Source: Cryptomeria japonica (lineage: Eukaryota; Streptophyta; Pinopsida; Cupressales; Cupressaceae). Taken from it: a stretch of 64,000 bases of DNA. The position numbers were made by a program, and so were the translations under genes. The stretch is taken from the NCBI RefSeq assembly GCF_030272615.1, contig NC_081414.1:823910396-823974395 (forward strand). Direction: 5' to 3'. The notes under the pieces are model-generated. The model was not told where the DNA came from and ran no database searches. It was given only the letters and a program-made list of their open reading frames with translations. Within the stretch, counting starts at the first letter, position 1, and each line of letters begins with the position of its first letter. Shown in pieces: positions 1 through 11,728 of the stretch.

Positions 1-1
1 T

Positions 2-1127
2 TTGGTTTGCAGACTTCGATGTTCATTGTATGGTCTCAAACAAGCCCCCAGGGCTTGGTATGAGAAGATGGACTCCTTTTTTCTTTCCTCTCACTTCACA
101 TGCTATCATTCCGATCACACAGTGTATATTCAGCGTCAGGAGGGTGATCTTTTGATTCTTGTGCTATATGTAGATGATCTCATCATTACCGGTACCTCAT
201 CCTCCATGATTCAGAGTGTTCAGAGAGCTTTGATGGAGCAGTTTGAGATGACAGATCTTGGTCTCTTGCACTTCTTTCTGGGTCTACAGGTTATTCAGTC
301 TTCGGATGGGATTTCCATATTTCAAGGAGAAGTATGCTCTTGATATGCTTCACCGATTTGGCATGCTTGATTGCAAGTCTGCCCCCACTCCATTTCAGTC
401 AGGTGTTGTTTTGTCTTCCACTTGCTCTACTCCTTTAGTAGACCCGACTTTATACAGGCAGTTGGTTGGCAGTTTGTTGTACCTGACCCATTCTCATCCT
501 GATCTTTCCTTTGCGGTTGGCCTTGTCTCTCAGTTCTCCCATGATCCTCATGAGAGCCATTGGCAAGCAGCCAAATGTATTTTGAGATACATTCAGGGCA
601 CCACACATTATGGCATTCACTACTCTTCAGGATCCCCTCACATCATTGGCTTCACTGACTCCGATTGGGCTGGTGATGTCAACGATCGGAAGTCTACTTC
701 TAGCTTCATTTTTTGCCTTGGTTATGGTCCTATCACATGGTCTTGCAAGAAGCAATCTACTATTGCATTATCATCTACAGAGGCTGAGTACCATGCAACA
801 GTGTTAGCCAGTCAGGAGGTTTTATGGCTTCGGCAGTCGATGACAGAGTTTGGGTTTCCTCCAGATTGTCCCACTCTTCTTTGGTGTGACAATCAGAGTG
901 CCATTCACATTTCTCGCAACCCAGTGGAGCATCAGTGGACAAAGCATATTGAAATCCACATGCACTTCATTAGACAGTTGATTCAAGATGGTTCTCTTAT
1001 CTTGGAGTACATTCCTACAAAGGAGCAGGTTGCAGAAATCTTCACTAAACCTTTGGCATCTCCGCACTATCTTCAGTTGCGCTCAATGCTTGGGGTGAAG
1101 GAAGTTGTCCTTGGGGGGTCTCAGTGA
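2..1127 (+). pseudogene. Ty1/copia pol 3' part (RT and RNase H), element 1
   Basis: This is the C-terminal part of a copia polyprotein, which copies element RNA into DNA and removes the RNA strand. It enters the window inside RT. The LKQAPRAW motif, the catalytic YVDD box (near 170) and the DLG..FFLGLQ motif follow in order. RNase H begins near 640 with TDSDWAGD, then SSTEAEY and WCDNQSA, all three acidic positions present. The usual ADIFTKPL end reads AEIFTKPL, an Asp to Glu change. A one-base insertion near 325 (an extra G after the TTTCAA codons) shifts the frame, so RT and RNase H are no longer joined. Otherwise no stops are seen, so it is the best preserved of the three copia elements at the left. 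The 5' half lies outside the window. Family assignment is firm; the lineage within copia is not resolved. Confidence 0.93.
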
Positions 1128-1348
1128 GGCCTTCCTTCCTTCACGTTTTCTTTTCAGCATGATTCTTTATCTCTTTTTGGAGAGGAGTTTTTTCCCACTG
1201 GGTTTTCTCCTTTTCTCCGCTTTATAGAGATTTTCTTGTATTCGGGTACCTCATCAGGCCTTATTGTCAGGACCCTCTTTTGCATTGTAGTTCCTTTGCT
1301 TTCTTCTACATTGTTTGTAGCTACATTGTAGCTCATCTTAAGGGGGGG

Positions 1349-1665
1349 TGTTAGAGTAAAGTAATTAATTAACTTTGCTCTCCTCTTCAGATTTCTCTTT
1401 ATGCATACATTAGTCATTTAATAATTAATATTTAATTATTAAATGCTCACACCTTAAGGTTTGGTTTTCCTTTTGGTGTTGATCTCCTTTATAAGGATTG
1501 ATCTCTTGTATTATTCATATTCTTGATTCATTTTTCTCTGATAATAAATCTTTCTCTTTGTCAGAGCCAAAACCCTGGTATTCGTTCTCTCTCTTTCTCT
1601 GTGACAGGTTTCTTGCATGCAGGTTTCTTTTGGGTTTTGTGGATTTGTATTTCTCAAATCCTACA
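1349..1665 (+). repeat. 3' LTR of copia element 1
   Basis: A short 317-bp LTR. It starts with TGTTAG right after a polypurine tract (AGGGGGGG, 1341-1348) and ends with CCTACA, an imperfect inverted match to the start. A TATA-like TTTATAAGG lies near 1490. Beyond it the sequence continues directly as in-frame coding of another copia element, so 1666-1670 (AGTAG) is the likely target duplication. Its partner lies to the left of the window. The right boundary is inferred from the coding junction. Confidence 0.75.
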
Positions 1666-4600
1666 AGTAGAGAATCCTCTATTTTTCTTAGCCTTATCAA
1701 GTGAAATAAACTCAAACAAACATATGTGGATAATCGACAATGGAGCGTATCGACACATAACCGGTTTTAGAGATCAATTCAAAACTATTGAAGGCCACTC
1801 AACTGAAGAAGTTACAATACGAGACAATTCTACCTATCCAATGAAAGGAATTGGGACCTGCTCAATTCAATTAAGAACAAGAGTTACATTACAATTGAAA
1901 GATGTTCTCTTTGTACCAGGTATCAAAAGGAATTTGGTCTCTATTTCAGGACTAGCTGATCAAGGATATCATGTCACCTTCTATGCAGATAAAGTTATAA
2001 TCTTGCCTAAAAACTCTAACATAAAGAATGCTATTCCTATAAGATCTAGATATGGTAGTTTATACAAATTATGTAATACTAAAAAAAAGCACTAAATCAT
2101 GAAGTATCAAACTCTAAAGAAATTTGGCATAGAAGATTAGGACATCTTCGATTTAGAACCATACCTTCTATAGGAAAAATTACCACAGGATTACCCAATC
2201 TAAAATTTGATCATGTTGGAACTTGTAAAGGATGTGCTCTAGGGAAGAACTCAAAAGGGTCCTTTCCCTCAAGTGAACACAAATCAAAAGTTGTACTACA
2301 ACTTGTCCACACTGATTAGTGTGGTCCAATGTCATTACCATCACTAGGGGGATTCTTGTATTATGTGATATTTGTTAATGATTACTCTAGGAAAACTTGG
2401 ATCTATTTCATAAAACTCAAAGAATCAAATGAAGTGTTATTGAAATTTAAAGAATTTAAGGCCCTAGTGGAAAATCAAACTGGGAAGAAAATAAAGACTC
2501 TAAGATTAGATAATGGGGGTGAATATATCTCTGAAATTTTTAAAGAATTCTGCATTTCTGTTGGGATTAAGAGGGAGTGTACTATACCTTATAATCCTCA
2601 ACAAAATGGAGTTGCATAAAGAAAAAAATAGAACCATCATCGAAGCTGCTAAAGCTATGATGCATGATCAAAATCTACTTATCTCATTTTGGGTTGAAAC
2701 CTCAAATACAACTATGTACATTCAAAATAGATGCCCTCATTCAATCCTAGAGAATATAACACTTGAAGAATCCTTTACAGGAAATAAATGAGATTTAAGC
2801 CATCTAAGAATCCTTGGTTGCCACGTATATATTCATGTTCCTAAAGAAAAGAGAACCAAACTAAAACCCTCCAAGAATAAAGGCATATTTGTTGGCTACA
2901 GTGAAACCACTAAAGGATACAAAGTCTATATTCTAGGATGAAGATCTATTGAAATCAGTAGAGATGTCAAATTTGAAGAAGATGCTACTTATAAACTATC
3001 TCTAAGTGCAAAAGATGATCTAACCACAGAATCAGATGAAAATCCTACAATTGAAAATCAAAGGGAGAATAGCATATAAAATCATGAACTTCAATCACCT
3101 AATTTTGAGAATGCTGAAAATCCTAACAACAAGAAAAGACAACTATGGGCAAGAAAGATGATTGAAGAAAATAATATGAAACCCGATGAAATCTTCAAAG
3201 ACAATAAGAAAACAAGAAGTCAATCATGCTATGTTGCACTCATGACTGAACTTACAAAATCTAAACCATCAAATGTTGAAGAGGCTTTAACATGTCAAGC
3301 TTGGAAAGATGCAATGATTGAGGAATACCAATCTATTTTAAAAAATGATGTCTGGGACATTGTACCTAGACCAAAAGACAAATCAGTTGTCTCATCAAAG
3401 TGGTTATTCAAAATCAAATATGCACTAGATGGTAGTATTGAAAAATACAAAGCCAGATTCGTTGCCAGGGGGTTCTCTCAAAAGGCTGGAATTGATTACA
3501 AAGAGACATTTGCTCCAATTGCTCGATATACTTTTGTAAGAACCATCATTGCCATTGTAGCTTCCAAAGGGTGGAAGATACACCAAATGGACGTGAAGAC
3601 CACATTTTTGAATGGCGTTATTGAGGAATAAGTATATATAGAACAACTTGAAGGCTTTTCTACACATGATAGAAATCTCTATTTTGTGTAGACTAAAAAA
3701 AGCTCTCTATGACCTTATGCAAGCTCCCAAGGCATGGTACAGAAAGATAGATAGTTATCTCTCCAAACTAGGATATTCCAAAAATGAAGCAGACTCTAAC
3801 ATATACTTCAAAATATCGGATGGTGACATGTTAATACTTGTTCTCTATATTGATGACTTGTTGATAACAGGAGAAGATCACCTCATTGCAAAATGCAAAA
3901 AGATATTGTGGTTGAATTCGATATGAAGGATCTAGGTCTATTGCACTATTTTTTGGGCCTAGAAGTATGACAAAAAGAGAACTATATTTTCCTAAATCAA
4001 GGAAAATACACCACTGATATCTTGACCAGATTTGGTATGATAGATTGTAAGCCTCTATCCATTCCAATGGAAATAAATCTTCATAAGCTCAAAAGTGAAG
4101 CAGTAGATTCAAAACCTACAGATCCTACATACTATAGACAAATTATTGGATCTCTTATGTACCTGGTAAATACTCACCCTGATATTTGTTATGCTACCAA
4201 TGTGTTAAGTCATTTCATGTGTGAACCTAAGAAGATTCACCTAATGGCTGCTAAGCATATTCTGAGATACTTGCGTGGCACTATTGGACTTGGCTTGAAG
4301 TATAAAAATGTTGAGCTACAACTCCAAGGGTATTTTGATTTCGACTGGGTAGGAAGTTCCATTGATCATAAAAGTACAACGGGGTGTTGCTTTAGTCTTG
4401 GATCAACTATGATATCTTGGTTTAGCAAAAAATAGTCAGTAGTTTCTCAGAGTTCCACTGAAGTCGAATATATGGTTGTCTCCATGGGAGCACGTGAGGC
4501 AGTATGGTTAAGGAAATTTCTAGTTGGACTATTTGGGAAGCCCCTAAACCCCACTGTGATTCACTGTGATAATCAAAGCTGCATCAAACTTTTTGTAAAT

Positions 4601-4789
4601 CCAGTTTTTCATAATTGATCCAAGCATATAGAAATCCCATACCATTACATAAGAGATATGGTAGACAGAGATGTCATCAAATTGACCTAAATCAGCACTG
4701 AAGAGAAAAGTGCCGACATATTCACCAAACCTCTTGCAAAGTTGAAAGTGGAGTACTTAGGAGCAAAACTTGGTATGACTAAATTATAA
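1666..4789 (+). pseudogene. Ty1/copia pol (PR-INT-RT-RNase H), element 2
   Basis: Order: aspartic protease (WIIDNGA near 1722, where copia proteases have D-S/T-G-A, so the active site is altered), gag-pre-integrase zinc finger (H-x4-H near 2130 and C-x2-C near 2225), integrase core (HTD near 2313, RLDNGGEY near 2503), RT (Y-I-D-D near 3850) and RNase H, ending FTKPL..KLG. It is broken by many stops: at 2096, in HTD*CGP, in NGVA*RKNR (where the catalytic Glu should be), near 2790, 2940, 3080, 3630, 3967, 4433, 4618 and 4688. There are also frameshifts, for example near 3645 and 3920. The N-terminal gag part is absent because element 1 with its LTR interrupts the frame just before the protease. 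The two parts of the interrupted element are not both in the window, so nesting is inferred. Confidence 0.92.
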
Positions 4790-5400
4790 TGGAAATTTCT
4801 GATATTAATCTTAATCATATGTAATTGATATATTCATGAATATCTTGAATGCAATATTGCATGTATGTGTTATGCCATGGAAGGTGATGATATTTCAAGT
4901 GATGTAAGTATAAGATTGCTATTGTAAGGTGATGACTTTCACAATAGCCTGATCTATTATCAAGATTGACTACATGAAGTTGTTGTCCCAGAATGTGTCG
5001 GAAATCTTGATACTAAATTTGCTATGATGAGTTATTGAATTGTTATCATTAAATGATTGTTCCAAAATATGCCAGAAATTATGATAACAATCATATCATG
5101 ATTGACTACATTAATTTACTATCCCATAATGTGTCAGATATCATGATACTAAAATTATTTCACCTGTGATAATGAAAATGTTACAACTGTCACTAGAATC
5201 AAGGTTGTAATCTGATAAGACTTCAAGTAGTTGTTGTCCCAGAGTGTTGGATATCAGATAATCCATATCTCTCTGAGATATGAAGTATTTCACTAGTAAG
5301 TGTTACTGAGTGAATGATCATGTCAAATGAATGTGTATATCTAGAATGTTGTTCCGTAAAACTTAATTATGAAATTCAATCCTCTTTTTCTAAGAGGGAG
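4790..5400 (+). other. 3' noncoding region of copia element 2 with a degenerate repeat module
   Basis: It lies between the pol stop and the polypurine tract TAAGAGGGAG (5391-5400). It holds about four diverged copies of a module beginning near 4975, 5052, 5114 and 5224. The core reads roughly TTGTCCCAGAATGTGTC followed by A/T-rich GATATCATGATAC-like sequence. No open frame is seen. Confidence 0.6.
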
Positions 5401-5649
5401 TGTTAAGGATATAGCTTCATTTAGATTGAAGCAAGTAATATATAATGACATTGAATGAAGGGTCATGTCCCCATAGGGTCATGAATCTACATGGCATAAG
5501 CCACGTAGAAGTCATGCCCTTATGTGGACATGAATCTTCATCCTTTTATTTATAGGCATCGACACTTGTTGTGAACCAAAACCAATAACTGTGGCAATTT
5601 CATGAATCGACAAGCTGTCAATATTATCGTAGAAGATTAATAGTTAGAG

Positions 5650-5682
<33 letters not shown>

Positions 5683-5785
5683 TCAGAGGTAAAACATATT
5701 CATTGCAGTGATCTTATTAAAGTCTATCCTCACTACATATTACCAGACTATTGTATTCTCTATCTCTAATCTAAATTTCTTAATA
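5401..5785 (+). repeat. 3' LTR of copia element 2
   Basis: Starts TGTTAAGG directly after the polypurine tract and probably ends CTTAATA, the inverse of the start with one change. A TATA-like TTTATTTATAGG lies near 5545, and a (TA)n(CA)n microsatellite at about 5651-5682. The sequence to its right is in-frame integrase of another copia element, so this insertion also appears nested. The exact right end is uncertain by several bases. Confidence 0.7.
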
Positions 5786-8633
5786 ATTTGAACTCCGGTG
5801 AGAAGACATGTTTGATTGCACAAATTGATGAAAGTTGGCTATGGCATAAGAGGTTGTGTCATGTGAATTTTGATTGCACTGTGAAGATCAGTTCTACTAA
5901 GGCAGTTAGAGATATACCTAAGATTGTGAAGCCCTATAATCTAGTGTGTAAGGAATGTCAAATGGGAAAGCAAATCAGAACTTCTTTTAAGAGTATACAA
6001 GACAAACCTAATGATGTTCTTGATCTTATTCATACTGATTTGTGCGGTCCTGCTAGAATCAAGAGTTTTTCAGGGTGATAGATATTTTATGCTAATCATT
6101 AATGACTATTCTAGAATGATGTGGGTTACTTTTCTAAAGGAAAATCCTAAAGCATTTGAGAAGTTTAAAATCTTTAAAGCTAAAGTTGAAACAGAGAGAG
6201 GATTGAAGATTAAATGCTTAAGGTCAGATCAGGGTGGAGAATTCATATCCAGTGAATTTAATAGTTTTTGTGAAAGGAATGGGATAATGAGACATTTATC
6301 TGCACCTTGGACACCTCAGCAGAATGAAGTTATGGAAAGGAAGAATCGAACTATCTTGGATGCGGCTAAAACTATGATGATGGAAGCTAATTTGCCTCAT
6401 ATCTACTAGAGAGAAGCTGTGAGCATGACAATATACACATTCAACAAAGTTCAGATCAAAGGAGACACTGATAAGACACCTTAAGAGTTATGGTTTGGTC
6501 ATACACCTATAGTTAAGTATTTTAGAATCTTTTGTAGTAAATGCTATATCAAAAGAGATGATTCCAATGGAAAGTTTGATCCTAGATGTGATGAAGGGAT
6601 ATTTTTTGGTTATTCTAATAAAAGAAAAGCATATAGATGCTATAACAAAAGATTGTAGAGAATTGTGGAGAGCACTAATATCAAGGTGGATGAGCAGAAC
6701 AAAAATTAAATCAAAACTTATGAGAGAGAACCGGTAGTGGAGATGATCATAATTAAACTGGTAGCACCTACACTGGAACAGAATGTTGAACCAGTTACTT
6801 TGGTAGTATCATAAAATTGAGCAGTAACTGAAGATCAGAGCAAAGGAGCAGAAAGTCAGAAGACTCCTCGAGATGTAAGGTTAAATCGTTCAGAAGATCA
6901 GATCATTGGAGATAAGAACAATGGAGTGATGACAAGAAGAAGGTTGGCAGCTGATGAGGTATGTCTAGTTTCCCAAATTGAGCCGACATCAGTAATTGAA
7001 GCATGTAAAGATGAATGTTGGATGAAAGATATGGAAGAGGAATTAGATCATATTGAAAAGAATAATACATGGATTTTGGTTCCCCGACCTAAAAATATGA
7101 ATGTTATTGGATCTAAATGGGTTTTTAGGGTTAAATTGAATGAAGATGGACAAGTTGTGAGGAATAAAACTAGATTGGTTTGTAAAAAATATTCTCATAA
7201 GGAAGGAATTGATTATGACGAAACTTTTACTTCGGTAGCTAGGATTGAAGCTGTGAGATTATTTCTTGCTTATGCTACCCATAAGAACTACAAGGTTTAT
7301 CAGATAGATGTTAAGTGTGCATTTTTGAATGGAGATCTTGAAGAGGAAGTATACATCGAGCAACCTGATGGATTTTTACTTTCAGATGACAAAAATATGG
7401 TTTGTAGGTTAAGGAAGGCTTTATATGGATTGAAACAAGCCCCTAGAGCTTGGTATGCAAGATTGGATAAATATCTCTTGAAGCTTGGTTTCACTAAAGG
7501 TAATACTGATAGTAATTTATACTATAAGATCATTGATGATGACATATTGATTGTTGAATTCTTTGTTGATGATATCATTATTGGAGGTGAGGATAAGTTA
7601 TGTATGAAATTTTCTAAAAATATGAAGAATGAATTTGAGATGTCTATGATTGGGGAGATGAAATTTTTCTTAGGTTTGCAGATTACTCAGACTGACAAAG
7701 GTATTTTCATCTATCAAACTAAGTATGTTAAAGAATTGTTGAAGAAATTTGGTATGAAAAATTCTAAACTGGTTGGTACACCTATGGTTACAAGTGAGAA
7801 ATTGACTAAGAAAGATGCATCAGCACCTGTAAACCCTACAAGGTACAAGTCTATGATTGGAGTTTTGTTATATCTGACTCAAACTAGATCGGATATAATA
7901 AATGCAGTTTGTATTGTATCAAGATATCATAGTGATCCTAGAGAGAATCATGAGAGTGCGGCAAAAAGGATTTTTAGGTATTTACAGGGAAAAATCTGAA
8001 TTTGGTTTGTGGTATCCTAAAAATGATGACTTTACACTATGTGCATATACAGATGTTTATTGGGTTGGAGATGTTGATGACTAGAAGAGAACATCCGGTG
8101 GAGCTTTCTTTCTTGTAAAGAAACTTGTTTCATGGATCAGTAAGAAGCAGTCATGTACATCTTTATCTACTGCTGAAGCTAAGTATGTTGTTGCTGCTAC
8201 TAACTGTACACAAGTTATATGGATGAAGCAAATGTTGAAGGATATAAGGGTGGATTGTAATGAACCGGTAGTTATTCACTGTGATAACTCTGCTGCTATT
8301 GATATATCAAAGAATCTAGTATGTCATTCTAAAATAAAGCACATATCTATCAAGTATAACTTTTTGAAGGAGAAGGTGGAAGCAAGTGAAGTCAGATTGG
8401 TTTATGTGAGCACTAAAGAGCAGATTACAAATATCTTCACTAAACCTTTGCCTAAGGAATCATTTGAGTACTTCAGACACAAATTGGGGGTTTCTGCCCT
8501 TTCGGTAGAGACTCGAGTGATGTTGATTGGCATCAGTCTAGCATGTATTTATAGAGATAGTATTCATTCTGAATTGATTTGTTGGTGCTACTACTCAAGG
8601 GGAGTAGTCAGTTGTGTGGATTCAGTGGATTAA
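5786..8633 (+). pseudogene. Ty1/copia pol (INT-RT-RNase H), element 3
   Basis: It begins abruptly in the gag-pre-integrase domain (LWHKRLCHVNFD, then C-x2-C near 5950). The integrase core follows: HTDLCGP near 6033, RSDQGGEF near 6226 and NEVMERKNR near 6325. Asp, Asp and Glu are kept, but the Gly of NGV is Glu. RT runs from about 6990 to 7700, with LKQAPRAWY near 7432 and a catalytic box reading FVDD instead of YVDD near 7561. RNase H runs from about 8040 to 8490 and ends IFTKPLPKESFEYFRHKLG. Defects: frameshifts near 6075 and 7995, and stops near 6407 (probably TGG to TAG), 6482, 6657 and 8082 (probably CAG to TAG). Protease and gag are missing because the LTR of element 2 lies at its left edge. 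Confidence 0.92.
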
Positions 8634-8904
8634 TGATTTTCCTTTGATGTTTATGTCAGATTTACGACATTGATGTCAAGGGGGAGAGATATATGTGAAA
8701 AACAAAGCTTAATAGAATATCAGTCAAGGGGAGAGATCAGAATTTAACTGAGATATCATTCATAGGGGGAGTTTGTTACTTCATTGTTATATCATTATTT
8801 GGGAGATTGTTGGTAGTCTTCCTTTGGGGGAGACTTGTTTGGCAATTATTGGCACTTGGATGTTTTTCACATCTAGTGTTTTCATCAATGCCAAAGGGGG
8901 AGAT
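8634..8904 (+). promoter_or_regulatory. 3' untranslated region with repeated polypurine tracts, element 3
   Basis: At least five purine tracts of the type AAGGGGGAGA occur, near 8678, 8726, 8764, 8823 and 8892. The last (AAAGGGGGAGA) abuts the LTR and is the expected plus-strand primer site. The others may be auxiliary primers or relics. Confidence 0.6.
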
Positions 8905-10100
8905 TGTTGGCAATTGGAGGAATTGATTATGTATTACATTGATGTTTTGTCATTGATGGTAACACTGGTTTTTTTGGTTGTTTATTGGCTTTCGATAAAG
9001 TGGTTAGTTTATTATATTGATCCAGTATGCTCCGATATGCTTTGGCTTATGGATTTGGTTTAGATCTATCATTCATGGTATTCATATGGGTATCACGATC
9101 AGTTGGTTTGAGATTTGATGACTCGGGAGCTATCACTTGTTCTAGTAAGCCTCTTGGTCATCGGTAAGGGTTCTACCGACAAAGTCTTGTTGAAGATCTT
9201 TTGCTGTACATGATAAGTGGTGTTGGCGTGACTTCTAGATGATTTTCGAGATGTTGTTGGTTATCTTGTTCATGTTCTTGTTGATCGGTGGTGTTGGATT
9301 TAGGTCTGAACCTAATGTTATCTTATTCAGTTAGGTTATGGACCGGTTTATGTAACGTGTTGGTGGATGATCCTGATGCATTACCGTTGGGTTTATTGAT
9401 TGGATTATGTTGTTTTAGTCTTAGGCTGACTTGGTTGATCATTGGATTGCGGGTTTATGTTATGAGTTTATTGTATTATCTTTTAGGTGGCTGACCTGAT
9501 TGTTTAGTTCCTGGGTTGGTATAAATATGATGTAAGATCTCATTGTAGATCATGGGGTTATTGGGATATAGGATTATCAGTGTGTGAATAAGGTTGTAAT
9601 CATATGCAGAGGTTTTGATCGATTAGAGGTGATTGAATTGGGTTGGTAAAAGAGGTTTAAGACCTCCAGTACTAAGCTTAACCAGAACCGTACCTAGGCA
9701 TGGGAGATGTTATTCTTGCAGTTTAGTCTTCTTCCAGATTGTAGTCTAGATTTATTTTGTAGTCAGTGAGGATCTTTTTGTGACGGGCAGTGTGTTCTAG
9801 GCTGTTGGCCTTCCTGCATGTGTAGGCCCCTCTTATTGTAATCACATGCTTATTGCAAAAGTATTATCTGACTGTGCATAGGCTTCCCACCATGATTTTT
9901 CCCTTTACCAGGTTTTCCACATACAAATCTTGGTGTTATCTTTTGTGGATGGTTGGTAAATATTCTATGGTTTATATTTATGCTTAACTATTATATTTGT
10001 ATTCCAGTTATAAGGTTTTAATGTTTAAAGTTCTATAATCTACTGACAACTGATTCACCCCCCCTCTCAGTTGTCCTCCTGTTAGCTGAGTTGTCTAACA
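8905..10100 (+). repeat. 3' LTR of copia element 3
   Basis: About 1,196 bp. It starts TGTTGGCAATTGG after the polypurine tract and ends GTTGTCTAACA. A TATA box (TATAAATATG) lies near 9520. Its right third resembles the 3' part of the LTRs at 18,436 and 23,230 (GGTTTTCCACATA.. then GATTCACC..CTCTCAG), so the two elements are related copia families. The bases after it (TAAAT) would be the target duplication; the left copy is outside the window. Confidence 0.8.
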
Positions 10101-11728
10101 TAAATATGCATAATAGGAATCAAACTCGTTCTCAACACATAACATTAAGGTGAATAAAGTTCAATAGGCCTAACTTCAGACCTATTGGAAAGAGCTGGGC
10201 ACAAATGAGACTTCACTCATCTTTTTATTGAATTGATTTTATTTGAAAATGATATAAACTAGGGATAATGATGCTAAATTGAGATTAATCATCACAAACA
10301 AAGAATTTCAAAACATATATACAGACACTGAGCACAAATTTGGAAATGGGAACCAGCTTGAGAAAATATGCATCTAAAATTTGAGCTCATTAATGTTGTA
10401 CGATGAGGCTAGATGACCTAGTCTCGTAGGTGTCATATTTGAATATGGAAAACAATTTTAAGATTAGAATGTAACTTAGAATCTCCTCGAGAAATTTTGT
10501 CAAAAAAGTGTCACACTGTTCATCGATTGCCACTATCCAAGGTTTTCTAGTTCTTCAAAATCTGGTTCAATTTGCCTTAGTTTGTACTTTCTGGATCTTT
10601 ATTCCTTCTCTTCTAAACTTTTCACCTACATATACATAAGAGAGGAAAATTTGTGTTGGGTTGATAGGGGTTTGCCTAGATCAAACCTCAGGTTTGGAAT
10701 TAACCCTATAATGAATAAAATAGAAATGAGAACTTTTCCTTGTAGGGTAGAGGCTAGAATTGAACATGAATGTTGAATTGGAATTTTATACCTTTTGTAT
10801 GTCTCTCTTTTGTCTTGAAGCCTTCATAAAAAGGTTGATTTTTTCATGTAGGAATTCATATATATTTTCATAAGAACTTGATCATGGATGTCATCTTAAA
10901 TGATTGAAATATGAATACTTGACCTATCCTTCATGACTCTAGTGATGCTTAATTTCTTTCTCACTTGAATATGAATTGTGTAGTGAATTTTCTTGATGAG
11001 AGAGATTGAGAGATGTTTGAACGAGGGGATACGACTTGCTTTTATACATATCCTCATGAAACATGTTGAAAACTACAAACAAGGCCAACATCAAAAATCA
11101 TTTCCCGCTCAAATATTTTCAACTATTAGAAGGTTCAAATTTGGGCCCTTTTGGTCTAGATGGTGTTGCCTAGCACCCTAGTCTAGCTCATCTGGGCTGA
11201 ATCAAGGTCCAAAAGTCAAAGCAGAGAATGAAGATCATAGATTTGGCACTGGTGTGAGCAGAATAAGGTATAATTAGGGCATATAGGGTCAAGAAAGGGA
11301 TTGTGACTTGGCCCTTAGCCTTGGACTTGCAAGTATAAGGCCATGTTGATACCAAGAAAAAAAATGAGTTTGGCAATACACTTGATGACTTTTTCTTTCT
11401 TTTTTTTAATTATAAAATTCAAACCCATTATAGATGACAATATATAGTTTTTAAATATATAATTTTTTAAGGATTGGATTTTTTTTCCATTTTTAATTAA
11501 CTTCTAAGGAAATTGGTCCATAAACTTGAAATGTTAGGTTTTCAAGTTTTTTTAATAGCTTTTAGTTTTTTAACTTTCTTGTAAAAAATTAAATGACATC
11601 AATCTACACACAGTTCTTTACATAATGAAAAAAATTCAAAACACAATTATTTTAGGTCAAATTATGGTTGTTGTATATGAGGAGTTTTAGAAAAAGCAAA
11701 TAGGGCAAATAAAAAATTAATTAAAAAT
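10101..11728. other. AT-rich spacer with a decayed LTR relative on -
   Basis: No gene is seen. Between about 10,580 and 11,380 the minus strand carries the hallmark of the TGTAG LTR family found elsewhere in the window: a GGTTTGATCTAGGCAAACCCC-like stretch, read in reverse at 10,665-10,700. Its surroundings match loosely. The ends are too decayed to place, although AATACA at 11,375-11,380 could be the reverse of the TG end. Confidence 0.4.

Noticed and set aside
9000-9490. Short hydrophobic frames in 8,773-9,494
   Set aside because: They lie within the LTR and 3' noncoding region of element 3 and show no start context or family match.
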